Below, in pieces: positions 1-12,962 of a DNA stretch of 64,000 bases. Position numbers and translations under genes: made by a program. The notes beneath the pieces were generated by a model. It ran no database searches. It worked only from the letters and a program-made list of their open reading frames with translations, and was not told the origin of the DNA. This DNA comes from Hydractinia symbiolongicarpus (lineage: Eukaryota > Cnidaria > Hydrozoa > Anthoathecata > Hydractiniidae), in assembly GCF_029227915.1 (NCBI RefSeq), contig NC_079879.1, forward strand, positions 26,230,501-26,294,500, read 5' to 3'. Numbering within the stretch: the first letter of the stretch is position 1; every line of letters begins with the position of its first letter.

Positions 1-943
1 GTATTCTGTCGTAAGAAGTAGAAATTGAGGTTTCAGTGAAAGTAATATTCACTACAGCTCGCTGTGGTAGTTGAAAGCCTCTATTTCTATTTTACTTAAA
101 GCTTAAAAACTTCTGTGTTTTTTTTGTAAACCCAGTATGCTTTGGAAACTAATATTCACATTGGCTAAGTTATAGTGGTATATTTAAGTTTGTTTCCATT
201 TGGCCGCAATTTCTGTTATAGCATGAAAATCTGAAAAACGTTTTGTTTGCTCAAGTGCATTTGAATGAAATTACCATGTTTACAAGTAATTCTTGAGCTC
301 TGCAATTACCTTGATTTCATTCTCTCTTCAAGTTGCTTTCTTCTCTCTCACAAGATATATTAAATATTATATGAATGTTATAAGCATTATATGATTTTTT
401 CGACGAGCTTCAGCTTGAAATTACAGCTTGTTTCATCAGCAACAACAAAAAGGAACTGATTTTATCATGCTCCTAAATTTATTCAAATTCTAAATCTTAA
501 AAAATATACAATGAAAAGTGTATTCTGTTCAAAATTGCTCCACCCAAAATCTATAACATAAAAATGTGCAACGAATTTGAAAATAACTTTTAAAACCTTT
601 TTTGTTGAAAAGGTAATAACATGTCTAAGTTAGACTTTAGTTGCAGTGTCACACGCTGCTTGTGACATGCAGTAAAGAAAATAATAAAATATTAAACACT
701 GTCCCCGAAATAATTAGGTTATGGGAAATTTGTACCATTAAAAACAAAGTAAAAAGACCAGTCATGTATCAAAATTTGGTCAGTCATGACCAACGACCGG
801 CTGTTCTTTTACATCTGGAAACACAAGAAAGAAGTACCTCAAAAAAAAATCAATTGTAGATTCTTAGGAATGGTACTTATAATTTAACAAAAGACAGTAC
901 TACTATTAATAATTTGGTATTTAATTATTGTTTTGTTTCTTAG
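1..943. other. Non-coding, probable MDN1 intron
   Basis: No exon matching midasin or any other family was recognised here. The stretch is AT-rich. The only ORF (641-859) has no recognisable similarity and no convincing splice signals. Because the exon at 944 begins with two bases that complete a split codon, this sequence is most likely the 3' part of a midasin intron. Confidence 0.5.
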
Positions 944-3900
944 CTGAAGTTTCAATGCTTAAAGGTCATCTCTCTCCATTGCTTACGACAAATTTTTTAA
1001 AGCACATGCAATCATTTGATTTGGATTGCATAGTGACTTCGTGTAACGATTTCATTAAACAGTTGTCATTGGTGTTTGAAGAAGGTATAGACGAATCGCC
1101 AGTTTACAAAGCATCTCTCAACATGCTTCGTCTTTTGGAAGAATTCGATGGTCTGCTTAAATTCTACGTTTTTCACTCGATTATGCTGCATAGGACTTGC
1201 TGCAAGTTGTTGTTTGTCCTGTATGAGCTTTTCACCAATCTACTTAAAGAGGTTTGTGTTTGTGCTTCTAATTTAGTAAATAATTTATGTGAAGAAAACT
1301 TCAAATTATATTGCAACATTGATTATTTTTTCCATAATATATATAAAACAAACAAGTTAAAATAAAGCAAAAGCTTTTCGGTATAAAACCATCGTCTGTG
1401 CATATAAAATGTTACTATGTTACAATTATTCAGTTAGTATATATTAATATAATCCTTAACAATTAGGGAATATTATGTAGAATATTTTTCCTGCAAATTC
1501 AGTATGACTTCTACTAACGTTTGCAGTTTGTAATACAAGAAGTAAATACGTAGGGTTATTGTGTCCCACCTGAAGAAGACACTAGTATGAGTGGTGAAGG
1601 TGCTACTGAGTTTGAAGATATTCAAAATGGAGGTCTTGGTGAGGGAGAAGGAGCTAAGGATGTCAGTGAACAAATTGAAAGTGAAGATCAGGTAAAGAAA
1701 TATTTGTTGTTCTTTTGTATGGTCAACTTAAAATTTTAGCGATGTTTTATACACTGGCCAATTTAATGTCTAAAATTTTACCAAATTTCACGAAACCTTG
1801 CGAAATTTATTTGTTATGAAAAATGTTTTGAGCTGATTCGAGGAAACAAATTCTTGCATAAATTGTTTCGCAAAATTAATTCTCTTGGATGAAACCTAGC
1901 CGAAAATAAATGTCAAGTGTCCAGTAATTTGCTAGTATTGTAACGAAATATGGTTTTTGTAAATACTCTTTCAATTTCTTGAACAAGTGTACTCGCGAAT
2001 ATAAATTCCCATTAAATATCTGAAATTGATCAATTTATGAAAATAAATTCCTACGAAATATCTTCATTTGAGCTATTCACAAAATTAAATTCCTACGAAA
2101 TATACAAATTTGAGCAATTCACAAAGATAAATTCCCGCGAAATATACAAATTTTAGCAGACATGGTTCGCGAAAATTTAACTCATTAAAGTAGCGATTTA
2201 ATGTTTTTCTGACCATAGAACAAAAAGTGAAAAAAAAACATAAACCAATTTTTATACCCGAGCTGCACTTTTATTTCAGTTAGAAGACACGAAACATGAA
2301 AAATCAGAAGAGCAGAAAAAAGAGGATGATGAAGATGATATCGCAGAGGAGAAAGAAGGGGTCGAAATGAGTGACGATTTTGAAGGTATGCTAAAAAATG
2401 GATCACATGAAAATAACATTTAAATAGTTTCTTGTTTGGTATTAGCATGCAAAAGTTTTCTGTTGCATGATTAAAATTCAACTTTTGATATAGTTATAAT
2501 CAACGTGTATATATCTTTTTGCAATGTGTTTACAGTATACAGTATTATGGTTATTATTTTCCACAAGACACGGAAATATTTGTTTGAAAATTTTCTCAAA
2601 AAAGATTGAAGATATACAAAAAAAACATTAATTAGAATAAAACGCCACTATTGTTTTGGGAATGCAAACTATTTTGTTAGGACGCATTCTTTATATTAGT
2701 CAAAGCTTTCTGGCTTTTTAATTTGATAAAATTGTCATCAACAATCACTTATTTCTCTATCGGATTACCATGAACAATAATATCAGCCTGTAAATTTGAA
2801 GCTCTACCAAAAACCAGCTTTTGACAAACACAATTGCTAAATATTTTAGAATTCTTGTTCTTTAGGCAGTTTGATTTTTTTATTTATATTTCTTTTCAGT
2901 TTGGTTAAATTTAACCATAGTAGTCAAAAATTGGTTACTGCTAAACCAACAGCACGAGTTTTAATTTTGATTTTTAACGTGGTAAATTTGTAAGATAAAC
3001 ACAGTAACCTTTTATTTCAGGGAAACTACAGGATCTTGAAATGGACGAAAAACAATCATCTGGTGAAGAAGAAGAAAATGAAGAAGACGAAGACGAAGCT
3101 GATAAACAAATGGGAGAAGTAGATGATGAACAAGAAACACTCGACGAAAAAATGTGGGGAGATTCTGATCACGAAGATGAAAATGAGAACGAAAAAAAAG
3201 AAGAGAAGGGGAAAGGAGCTGAAGGGGAATCAGAATCCCAACTTGTTGCTAATGAGGATAACAGAGGTATAATATTCTCGAACTTAATTCAACAATAATA
3301 TGTAGTTATGAGTTTGTGTAAATGAGCTTAAACTGCCTTGCCAAAATTGCAGTAGCAATCAGAACCGATCAACTTACTTATTCTGTTGCTTTAGGGGAAC
3401 AAGAAGGTGAAGAAAAAGAGAAAAAAAATGAGAAAGATAAACTGAAAAATGACCAACAAGAATCTGGTGATTTTGATGAACAAAATGAAATAGATGATGG
3501 TACGCAACAAGAAGAACAAAACAATGTGGACGAATTTGATGTAAACAAAGATGATATGGATATTCCTGATGATATAAATCTTGATGGAGATGAGAAAGAT
3601 GGAGAGGACAATGATGACGATGAGAATGATGAAGATGGGGAAGATGAAATAAAGGAGGACGGTATGTGTTTTTTTTTCTGTTGTAACATCTGTTTTTGTT
3701 TTTGTTTTTGATGCCCTTTGCTGTGATAGTGATTCTCTTGAGTTGTTTGTCAAGAATTATTCAACTTTTAGATCACAATGAGCAAACAGAAGAAACAATG
3801 GATGAAGAGCAGTTAGAAAATCAAGATCAAGAGGCGCTTGAGGTTTATCTTTAGATATTATAGTTTTTATGTTATATCAGCCGGGTTGCAAGCTGGATTG

Positions 3901-6900
3901 TTTGTTATACATGTCTTGTTAATACGCAGTTATGTTTATTCTGTTTTCAGAAGGGAGACGAGGAGGAACAGGATACTAGAGATGATAAAAGTAACGAAGA
4001 TCTTAACACAGAAAATAGAGTGAGTGTTTTCATGGTATATGTTACACGAAGTTTGTGTTTGTATCCTATACATTACACAAAGTGTACAATCGATTCAGTG
4101 ATGCAATGGCTGAAGTAAAAAACACAACTCTTTGACGAAATATCTAAATATAGTTCCTACGACGTTTGTCCGTACAACGGCCATTCTCAAGTATAAAGTT
4201 CAAACAACAACTTCGATATATATATATATATACAAATGGTACACGAATTATTAAATGATTGGTTCTTGTTTTCTTGATACACATTACACAAAGTTCGTGT
4301 TTTCTTGCCACAGATTACATTAAGTTCGTGTTTTCTTCCTACAGATTACACTAAGTTCGTGTTTTCTTGCTACACATTACACAAAGTTCTTGCTATCAAT
4401 ATCATGATAAGCGTGCGTACTTAAGTAGGGAAAATTTGCATTTTAGTCAGGGAAAAGTCAGGAAACATGAACACGAAAATTTAGTCGGGCTCCCAAAAAC
4501 ATTAATTCGTCCTCACGCCTCTCAGTAGCGTATAGGCGAGTGCTCATGATTTCAGGGATATACGATACATAAATGTTGTATTTTCCATTTTGGTGTTTAG
4601 GGTAGGGGGTGAATTATGAGCGTTGTATTGACGAGTAACTTACCCTAACTACTTATTACTAGTAATGATTTATTTTGCATGCTCAGCTTCAACAAGACGA
4701 CGCGACACCTGTTGATAATGTCGAAGAAGCTCCGTCTGATGTCGTAATCAAATCGAGCACAACGGAGTCATCTCAACAAGAAAATTCAAATGATCAAGGT
4801 GTAGGTGCTGCAGATGCTGAAGGTGAAGACGGTCACCATGGTAATGAAAATGCTGTCTCCAAGCAACGCATGGAAAAACAAAAAGTAAATAGAAATTTTA
4901 ATTAATTTATTTGTTTTTGCGGTTCGAGTTACCGTAACTGTATACTTTGACAATACGATGTTTAAAGTCAAGTCGAAAAATTCTTTTCTGTCGTTCTGAT
5001 TCTAGGGAAGAAAAAGGAAAGAGATGCAGCATGCAAATAAAGATCGTTCGTTGCAGAAAGATGACATACAAGGAGCGAAGAAACGAAAAGCTATGGATGT
5101 CGAAAATATTGATGATGAGAAAGATGATGAACAGGTAATCAGGACAACATACTTCTTGAATTTTTGTAAATTTCCAACTGATATAGCGTATTTTAAACAG
5201 TAAGAACGTTTTTCTTAACTGTTTTCATTTAATTGTACCAGGAGAAGCCCTCAAATGATGCTGACACTTTCCAGCATATGAAAGACGATAGTATGAAATT
5301 TGACGAACTTACTATTGACACGGCTACAAAAGAACAGTTAAACGAACATTCTCAAACGATGAAGAAGAATGATGACGATGATGTTGAAATGGAAAATGAA
5401 GCCGACGTGTCTGGCGAAGAAGAAGAAGAAGAAGGAATTCAAGAAGACAAAGATGATGTAGTAAATAAAGTAAGATTTATTGATAGTTTGTTATTTATCA
5501 GCCAAGTAAAGTTTTTGCTGCTTGTGCCAATTTAACTAAACTAGTCGTGAGCCCGTGGAAAAATACATGGGTTCGCCCGTCCTTTCTATACCGCATCGCG
5601 TGCGTCTCGGTACTTGCGCAGATATGCTACCATTTTGCGTGACAGACAGACGGACAGACGTATACGGTTATTATAATGTAGATGATGATTATATTTGTTT
5701 TTGATATTTGCAGAAGGATGCAGTATCATCAAAATCCTACGATATACATGGTGAGGTGGAGGACGAATCCATAGAAGAAATCAAAAATGAAGAAGAAAAG
5801 AGAAAATTTGAAGATATGGAAACAGATGAAGAACGAGAAATTAAAACTGATTTCTTCACATCTACAACACTCTTGGAAGCACCTTTGCAAAATATTCACG
5901 TATGTAATAAATTGTATTTATAAACTGCTTATAAAATTGAATGGAAAATTAAAAAAAATTCACAAAATTGGTGCACTATTGCATTGGTGCAATACTTGAT
6001 CGAGTGTAGTGAAAGCAAGAGCATAACACGACTCTTTTTGATGAAATAAAGTATAACCTTTTTTTAGCGATATTACAGCCATACCAAAACCATTTTTAAG
6101 TACAATATTTAAATCAAAACTTACACTTTGTGTATATTTAATAATCTATTGCATATTTAATAACCTATTCGATGTTTTGTTAAATACTCATTCGCTCGGT
6201 TACAACTAATGTCATAATTTTGTGTTGATTTTTTTAGGAAAAAGAAAACTTCATAGAAGAATTACGGCATGAATTAGAAAATGAATTAGTTTCTCTTTCT
6301 GTCAACAAATCGAAAATAAACGATGAAAAAATTGCTATGGAATTATGGATGAAGTTTGAAAAGCTGACGTCAGGATTAGCGCAGCAGTTATGCGAACAGT
6401 TAAGGTTAATATTGGAGCCAACTGTTGCCAGCAAAATGAGGTGAGAGTTTTGATGATCTATTTTAAGGCATACTGGAGAACCAGGGCCCAGGAGCCTAAA
6501 GGAGGACGCAAGACCCCGAACCCTAAAGGACCCAAGACCCCTAACCCTAGATAAAAAGAATTAACAACCAATCGTGTTGCACAATTTTGATTTTTTATTT
6601 ATACAAAGAATATATTTTTTGTGTTGTAGCGTTAGAGTAAAAAAATGCATTGTGTAGATATTATTTTGTTTTACACGCATTTCTTTAAATCATCGCGAAA
6701 TTTACGAATAGTTTTAAAGACGTACTAAACAAGATCAACATGTCTTAGCAGCGATGATCCTTGTGTATGTGATATTTGACAGCAACATATTAATGATACT
6801 GCACACATTAGAAGCAAATAGCACCAAGATTTTTTGATGCGAAGCCGATCTATGCACGTCTAACCAACATGATATTGAGCACAAAATACTTAAATATATA

Positions 6901-9258
6901 TCACTTCAAATAAAATATGCAAATGTTTCTATTTTTTCATTCAATACATTTACTTTAAACATTTCAAAGGTGGTGTGACAAGAAAAAACATTTGCGGCAT
7001 ATCTTTATGTAACATAAAAAGACCAACACTTATGTTACAAGACATTCCTTACCAGCCTTTATTTACTCGCATTTAACTTCTTTGCTCCTTCGGGATCCTG
7101 GGTTCTGGTTGCTTTTTTAAGGTCCTGAATCCTCCTTAACGGTTCTGAGTACTCCTTAAGGATTTTAGGACCTGGTTTTCTGATATGCCCTATTTTGATG
7201 TGTTCTAGCAATGTGACCATGACTGGTCAAGACCAGTTTTTAGAGAAAAAAATCAAGTGTTATGTGTTCGAAAACAATAAGCAGAGCCGATAAAACCAGG
7301 GGTGATTTTAATTGGGACTTTTCTTAGCTTTTTTGCTAAAAAGAGCTTAAAATGTTTGCTATGTGACGACTAGAAGTAGGTTGTTGGAGGTCGATGTTGT
7401 GGGACTGTATTTCGGTTAGCGTCCCACTTAAGTATGGTTTCGCCAGCCCTGATAACGTTAGAAGATGATAAAAAAAAATGGGGAAACGGTACTGAATAAG
7501 TATAAAGAAGTAATTCTTAACCATGCTCTAAAATATTTGTTGTTTAGAGGAGATTACCGCACTGGAAAGAGGCTGAACATGCGTAAAGTGATTCCTTATA
7601 TAGCGAGTCAGTTTCGTAAGGATAAGATTTGGTTACGACGAACAAAGAAAAGCAAACGAAAATATCAGATTATTATGGCTGTCGATGATTCATCTAGTAT
7701 GACTGACAACCATTCGAAACAAGTGAGTTTTACTGATCTCTTACACGTTATCAATCCCAACTCTCTACATCCTTACTAGTGTTAAATATGGTGTGTTTGT
7801 TATCGTCGTGTTATAAGTCCATGTAGTGGTCACTTGTATCTGATACTCACTCATTATTTTGATTTGCAGCTTGCTTTTGAATCACTTGCAGTTATCAGCA
7901 ACGCTTTAAGATGGCTTGAAGCTGGTGATTTAGCTGTATGTAGGTATGTGGCATGTACTTTAAAATATCTGATAGTTTTTGTATTGTCATCTACGCATTT
8001 CACTCTTTGAAACAAGTACGCAAATTTTCAATACATTTAGAGAAAGGTTATTTTAACCCACCACCACATTCTCCAACCTCCCAACACATTCTCCAACTCA
8101 CCACTATATTCTCCAACCCACCAGTGCATTCTTCAAAGCACCACCACAGTCTCCAAATTCATCAGCACATTCTTTAACCTACCTCCACGTTCTCCAAATC
8201 CACCCCCACATTATTCAATTCACCACCACATTTTTTAATCCACCACCGCATCCTCCAACGCACCAGTACATTCCTCAACCAAGCAGCGCATTCTCCAACC
8301 CACTATCATGTTCTCCAATCTACCACCACATTTTCCAACTTTTACAACTACCATGCTCAAATTTTTAACGTTTAACTTTTTTTTTGATTTAGCTTTGGGG
8401 AGGAAGCACGACTTATTCATTCGTTTGACGAACCCTTCAGTGAACATTCAGGAGCTTCCATTCTGCAGCAATTTACTTTTGAACAAAAGAAAACAAAAAT
8501 AGCTCAGTTACTGAACATGTGTACGGTCTTGTTGAACGACGCAAAGTCGCATCAGAGAAGTGGGAACGCGGTGTCGCAGTTGTTACTTATAGTTTCAGAT
8601 GGCAGGGGAATATTTTTAGAAGGAAAAGAGGTATGTGATGTAAACCTGTAAAATTAACCAAAGGAGACGGAATGAACAATTATTTCTACATCAAGTTGAT
8701 AACTTTAACATAAGGTGAACTTTTCTTCTGGGCAGCCGAGCTAAGTGTATTTGCACATGCGCACTTCACAAAAATAATTCTTTGCAAGCCATGTCAGTTA
8801 ATTTGGACGTGTTTTCATTCATAAATCTCTGCATGCATGTTATCCTGAAATTAGTTTTAGAAGTTCTTCTAAGTTTTTACTCTTAGGTTTCTGTTTTACA
8901 TAAGAAGTTTCGTGTTTTCAAAATTTTACCTTGTTTTTCTGTTAGTCTTATGGTAGCTGCTTTCTAGAAGATGTCTGTTGTAACTTTTTTTTAGGCGGTG
9001 TTGAAAGCAGCGTCACAGGCTAGAGAGTCTGGTATTTTTACCGTCTTTCTTATTATGGACGATCCAAAAAATCGCAACTCTATCCTCGACATAAAAGTTC
9101 CAATCTTCAACCCTGCTGGTGGCATTCCAGAAATTAAATCATATATCGAAGAATTTCCGTTTCCATTTTACCTGCTTCTTCGAGACATCAATTCTCTACC
9201 TAATGTTCTTAGTGATGCGTTGAAGCAATGGTTTGAATTAGTGACGCAAACCACGTGA
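944..9258 (+). CDS. MDN1: Midasin, C-terminal 965 codons in 16 exons
   Basis: Midasin is the giant AAA ATPase that strips assembly factors from pre-60S ribosomes in the nucleolus and nucleoplasm. Exons read with GT-AG borders: 944-1251, 1554-1691, 2280-2385, 3021-3266, 3395-3661, 3772-3842, 3951-4019, 4687-4884, 5006-5134, 5242-5469, 5714-5899, 6238-6440, 7548-7722, 7870-7943, 8393-8630, 8995-9258. They total 2900 nt and, after two bases of a split codon, stay open to the TGA. The order follows the family: end of the helical linker, a Glu/Asp-rich tail with the motif GEGEGAKDVSEQI, a basic patch near exon 9 (GRKRKEM, KKRKA), the helical QQLCEQLRLILEPT stretch, then RGDYRTGKRLNMRKVIPYIA and the VWA domain with the metal site DDSSSM, SDGRG and LDIKVPIF. 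It ends in LKQWFELVTQTT, as midasins do. The AAA ring exons lie upstream of the window. The 5' end is therefore missing, not broken. Confidence 0.97.
4268..4395. repeat. Intronic minisatellite, about 38-bp unit, 4 copies
   Basis: Inside the midasin intron between exons 3951-4019 and 4687-4884, a unit containing TACACATTACACAAAGTTCG followed by TGTTTTCTTG is repeated about four times with small differences. A diverged related copy lies near 4036-4085. A (TA)n run is present at about 4212-4232. No function is suggested. Confidence 0.7.
5540..5683. repeat. Dispersed repeat copy 1 (about 145 bp)
   Basis: This intronic segment begins ACTAGTCG, contains GCCCGTGGAAAA and GGGTTCGCCCGTCC, then GCCATTTTGCGTGACAGACA-type sequence with a short GACA run, and ends TTATAATGTAGAT. 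The same series of motifs occurs at 20055-20204 in the same orientation. It therefore behaves as an interspersed repeat. No tRNA-like A/B boxes or poly-A tail are evident, so the class is unknown. Confidence 0.75.
6465..7189. mobile_element. MITE-like element in a midasin intron
   Basis: The intron between exons 6238-6440 and 7548-7722 carries an element about 725 bp long. Its left end reads AGGCATACTGGAGAACCAGG. The right end, read on the other strand, is GGGCATATCAGAAAACCAGG. CTATTTT stands immediately outside both ends (6458-6464 and 7190-7196), as expected of a target-site duplication of 7 bp, or 8 bp with one change. Both arms continue inward with degenerate AAGGA/CCCTAA-rich repeats. 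No transposase is encoded, so it is non-autonomous. The 7-8 bp duplication would suit a hAT- or P-type transposase. Confidence 0.7.
8057..8340. repeat. Intronic minisatellite, about 20-bp unit, about 14 copies
   Basis: Between the two exons that encode the middle of the midasin VWA domain lies a C-rich tandem array. Its unit is close to CCACATTCTCCAACCCACCA and copies differ at several positions. ORFs seen in it on both strands are by-products of the repeat. Confidence 0.85.
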
Positions 9259-11374
9259 TCAAGAGTTGGTGCGAACCAGGCGTATCTATTGTATGAAAAC
9301 TGTACTGGTTTCTATATGTTGCATTAAGAGTAATCGCGAATAAGATGTTTTGGGGTGAAATATTTTCAATTCGACGACATTTTATTTATCGTATTTAAAG
9401 CATAAAATTTTAGACAGTATAATTTTATATACATAGAAAATTTTATAAACTTCTTGACTTAGATATGAAAAGTAAATTATTTTTAACCTGAAAACAATTT
9501 CTTTATCGTGTTTAATACGTATCTTAATATACGAAATTTTTGGGTGTTATTTTTGTGCCCGAAAGGCGAGGGAATAGTTAAATTTCCATGAAATTAGCCT
9601 ATTTATCGTGAATTAAGTGCAAAATTGTTTTCCCCAAACCCTAGAATTTGAATTTAATTGTGCTGTAATGGCAAAGAAAGAAACTTGTTAAAGAAGTCTT
9701 TATCTCTTATGCTAATGAAAAACGCTGTACCCTAAAAATACTGATTTTGCAAAAATTTGATGTACGATTTTACGATGTTCGTAGTGTTATATTCTACGTT
9801 GCGCTTGTATGTGCACATGTAGACGCCATCTTGTTGGTGGAGCTGGATTAACAACATTACTAAATATGCAGCATGTTAAGAAAGAAAAAAATATGCCTAA
9901 AATTATCTAGACAGTATTGTCATTGCATCCTCTGTAACATGAATTTGATTTTGTTTTATTTAATTTTTTTTGTGTGTTCCAGATTTTACAAGGTATACAT
10001 CTGTCTTATTTTAACGCGATTCTTGTATTTTATTGTCTTTCTTTTCTTTTTACCCCATCATTTCATCGTCAAATTTCGGTTTGGAAGTTTGGAAATATTT
10101 GTCTCAGAACAACCTGCCGGGAAGAAATCAATGCGGATTTTATGTTTGCGAAAATTGTCTCATTTGCAAACATAAATTATGCAATTATTTTAAGCAAAGA
10201 CGAACATTTGCTAATTTTCAATTCGCATTTTAACTTATTTCTGGCTTGTTCGTAGCCAAGATACCCAGCATAATTTTTCTTATCACCAAGAAATCGAAAT
10301 AGTTAAGGTGGGAAAAGTTACGCTGGATTATTCTGCGGTCAGAATACTGACAGTGTTTTTTTGATTGGTTAATTCTATTGTTCTTCGCTCACGTGGTCGA
10401 TATAGGAAAAGGTTTTGTTTTAGCGAGAAAGGTTTCACTTACCTGAAGAAATATAAATAATTTTTGTACTATTTAAGAGGGAGACATGTGACCACGCCTG
10501 TTTTGTGCTTATTGGTTGATTGTAATTCACGGGGTTGCACTGAGGTGGATTTAAATTTTAAGGATTTGCTCTGACATTTGTTTGCGTCGGAGCTTTCGTT
10601 TAAGAGAAACCGAATTAGATATCCTCGAAAAAAGCTTAGTTAACTAGGCTAGCTTGTTTGCAATTTGCCTGTAAATCCGCCATCGCTTAGAATATCACAG
10701 GAGTAGAAGATCTGTGGAGACTTTGAGGATATAAACAAAACAATTGCTATTTAAGGTTTCTATTAAGTAACTTTCACTATTTTTATTCTACAATTTAATC
10801 AATTTTCGATGTCCTATTTGCAAACCTAATACCACAATCTTTTATTGCGCAAGCATTTTATTTCCTTAATGTGGGTTTGTTTGAGTGGTTATGCAATAGT
10901 GAAGGAGAATAACTATACAGACACCTTACATAATCCGCGATAAGCACAGTTAACTTTGTTACCACAAGTAAACGAACTTTCGATTTGCTTAGACTTCCCT
11001 TAGTTAATGATGACAATATTTACTGACGCTAGCTCAAGCTCTTACTCAAGTTCCTAATCTACCAGGACCGTAAGGTACGTTTGATGCGCGGTTGGTGCGT
11101 GTTAAACATTAAACAAGAAGCCCTGAGGGCTCTAAGAATTTCCGCGCGCTACCAAAATATTTGATGAAAACCTGCTAATTCGTTGTGTTATTGTGCCAAA
11201 CATTCGAAAGGGTTTGGTGCATGAACCTGAAGATAAAGCACACCAGTGACATATCTTACAACAAACGCAAACAAAACGAAACGTGTCATAATAAACTTAC
11301 ATTTTAAAAGAAATTGCTAACAAAAAATACAGCCTATCATTCATGGTTGAAAGTCTTGCGATTGAAACGTTTAT
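9259..11374. other. Midasin 3' flank and intergenic sequence
   Basis: This holds the midasin 3' untranslated region and spacer. ORFs of 60-100 codons at 9873-10255 overlap one another in three frames, are rich in Phe and Leu, and match no family that I recognise. No RNA gene or transposon end was seen. Confidence 0.5.
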
Positions 11375-12137
11375 GGTCTAAAACGGCATTAGTTGACAAA
11401 AAATCAAAATTTTGATGTGACCATCATTTTCAGCATACTTTTTTTATTAACTGTGTCAATTTTTGTCGAAAATAAAGCAGTTTTAATTTTTGGATAAATT
11501 TTGGCCTGAAATGACATTTAGGTTACAAAAAATCAAACTTTTGTACCATCATCATTTTCAGCATACTTTATTTGTTAACTGTGCCAGATTTAGCCGAAAA
11601 TGAAGTGATTTTAATTTTTGTACTAATTTTGGCCTAAAATGGCATTTAGGTGACAAAAATCAAAATTTTATGTCACCATTATGTTCAGCATACTTTTTTT
11701 GTTAAGTTTGCCAATTTTTGTTGAAAATGAAGTAGTTTTAATTTTTGGACCAATTTTGGCCTAAAATGACATTTAAGGTGGAAAAAAACTAAAATTTTGA
11801 TGTCACCATCATGTTCACCATACTTTTTTTGTTAATTGTGCCAAAATTTGTCAAAAATGAAGTAGTTTTAATATTTGCACCAACTTTGGCCTAAAATGAC
11901 ATTTAGGTAACAAGAAATCAAAATTTTGATGTCACCATCATGTTCAGCATACTTTAATTGTTTACTGTGCCAAATTCTGTTAAAAATAAAGTAGTTTTAA
12001 TTTTTGGACCAATTTTGGCCTAAAATGACATTTAGGTGACAAAAATCAAAATTATTATGTAACCATTATGTTCAGCATACTTTTTTTGTTAACTGTGCCA
12101 AATTTTGTCGAAATCAAATACAAATTTTGGCCTGAAG
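11375..12137. repeat. Tandem repeat, about 128-bp unit, six copies
   Basis: The landmark CAGCATAC (CACCATAC in copy 4) occurs at 11431, 11559, 11686, 11816, 11945 and 12073, giving spacings of 127-130 bp. Each unit also has AAAATTTTGATGTCACCAT, TGTGCCAAATTTTGT, GAAGTAGTTTTAATTTTTGG and TTGGCCTAAAATGACATTTA. The last copy is partial. Copies are about 85-95 percent alike by eye. There is no coding capacity. Confidence 0.9.
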
Positions 12138-12962
12138 CGTCAATACTAGACTTCCCAGTAGTTAAGGAGCTTGGGTACGAAGTTTACATCTGTGACGACG
12201 TGAAATCCCAGGGTCGATTTTTTCTCAAAAAATGCTCCGAAAGAAAAAAACGACGGTTTTAAAGAATTTCCTACGCCTTCGGGCGCGGAAATTCAATAAA
12301 TGGCCCACTCTGCTGCGAGCTTGGTGCATTGGAAGCCTACCGGTAGCATAGTTTTCGTCAGTGCATTCCAAAATTTAACAAGATATCAGAAGAATCGATA
12401 AAAATAATAGTCACTTGTTCCCAGATGAGAAAGTTATTTTAAATTGAAGTTGTCAAAAATTAAAGTATTTAGTTCTGAAAATTTAATATCGCCACGTTTG
12501 AATACAGTTTTTTTATGTTTACATAAACAGGACTGCCGAGAATTCTTTTTTAAAAAAAATTCTAACGTGCGTGATCCTTAACTTTAAAAAAACAGTTCTG
12601 TGTTGTTGTTTTTTTCCTCTTCATTCAATTTCAATCATTTTTTCAAAAGGAGGAATCACAAAATTAATTACATTTTAATTGAGGTGTGAATAACTACCGA
12701 CGCAGCAAAAATTGTGAATAAAATTCATTCACTTAAGAAAATCAGCATTCTTGATAGCAACATTTCTATGCAAAGTTCACGGGGCAAATATTTGTATAAA
12801 AATAAACTTTTTAGGATACACAACATAAAATGTAATTCGCGTAAAACTTTAAACTCAAGATAGCATTTTGTAGCATTTAAACACCTACGATGGTGTGCAA
12901 TTACCAAGGGAAGAAAATGAGATTAACATCTGCGAGTTGTCATAAACAATGTACAATTCAAA

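Noticed and set aside
3378-3753. Minus-strand Ser-rich and Ile/Phe-rich ORFs opposite the midasin acidic exons
   Set aside because: They are shadows of the purine-rich Glu/Asp codons on the plus strand.
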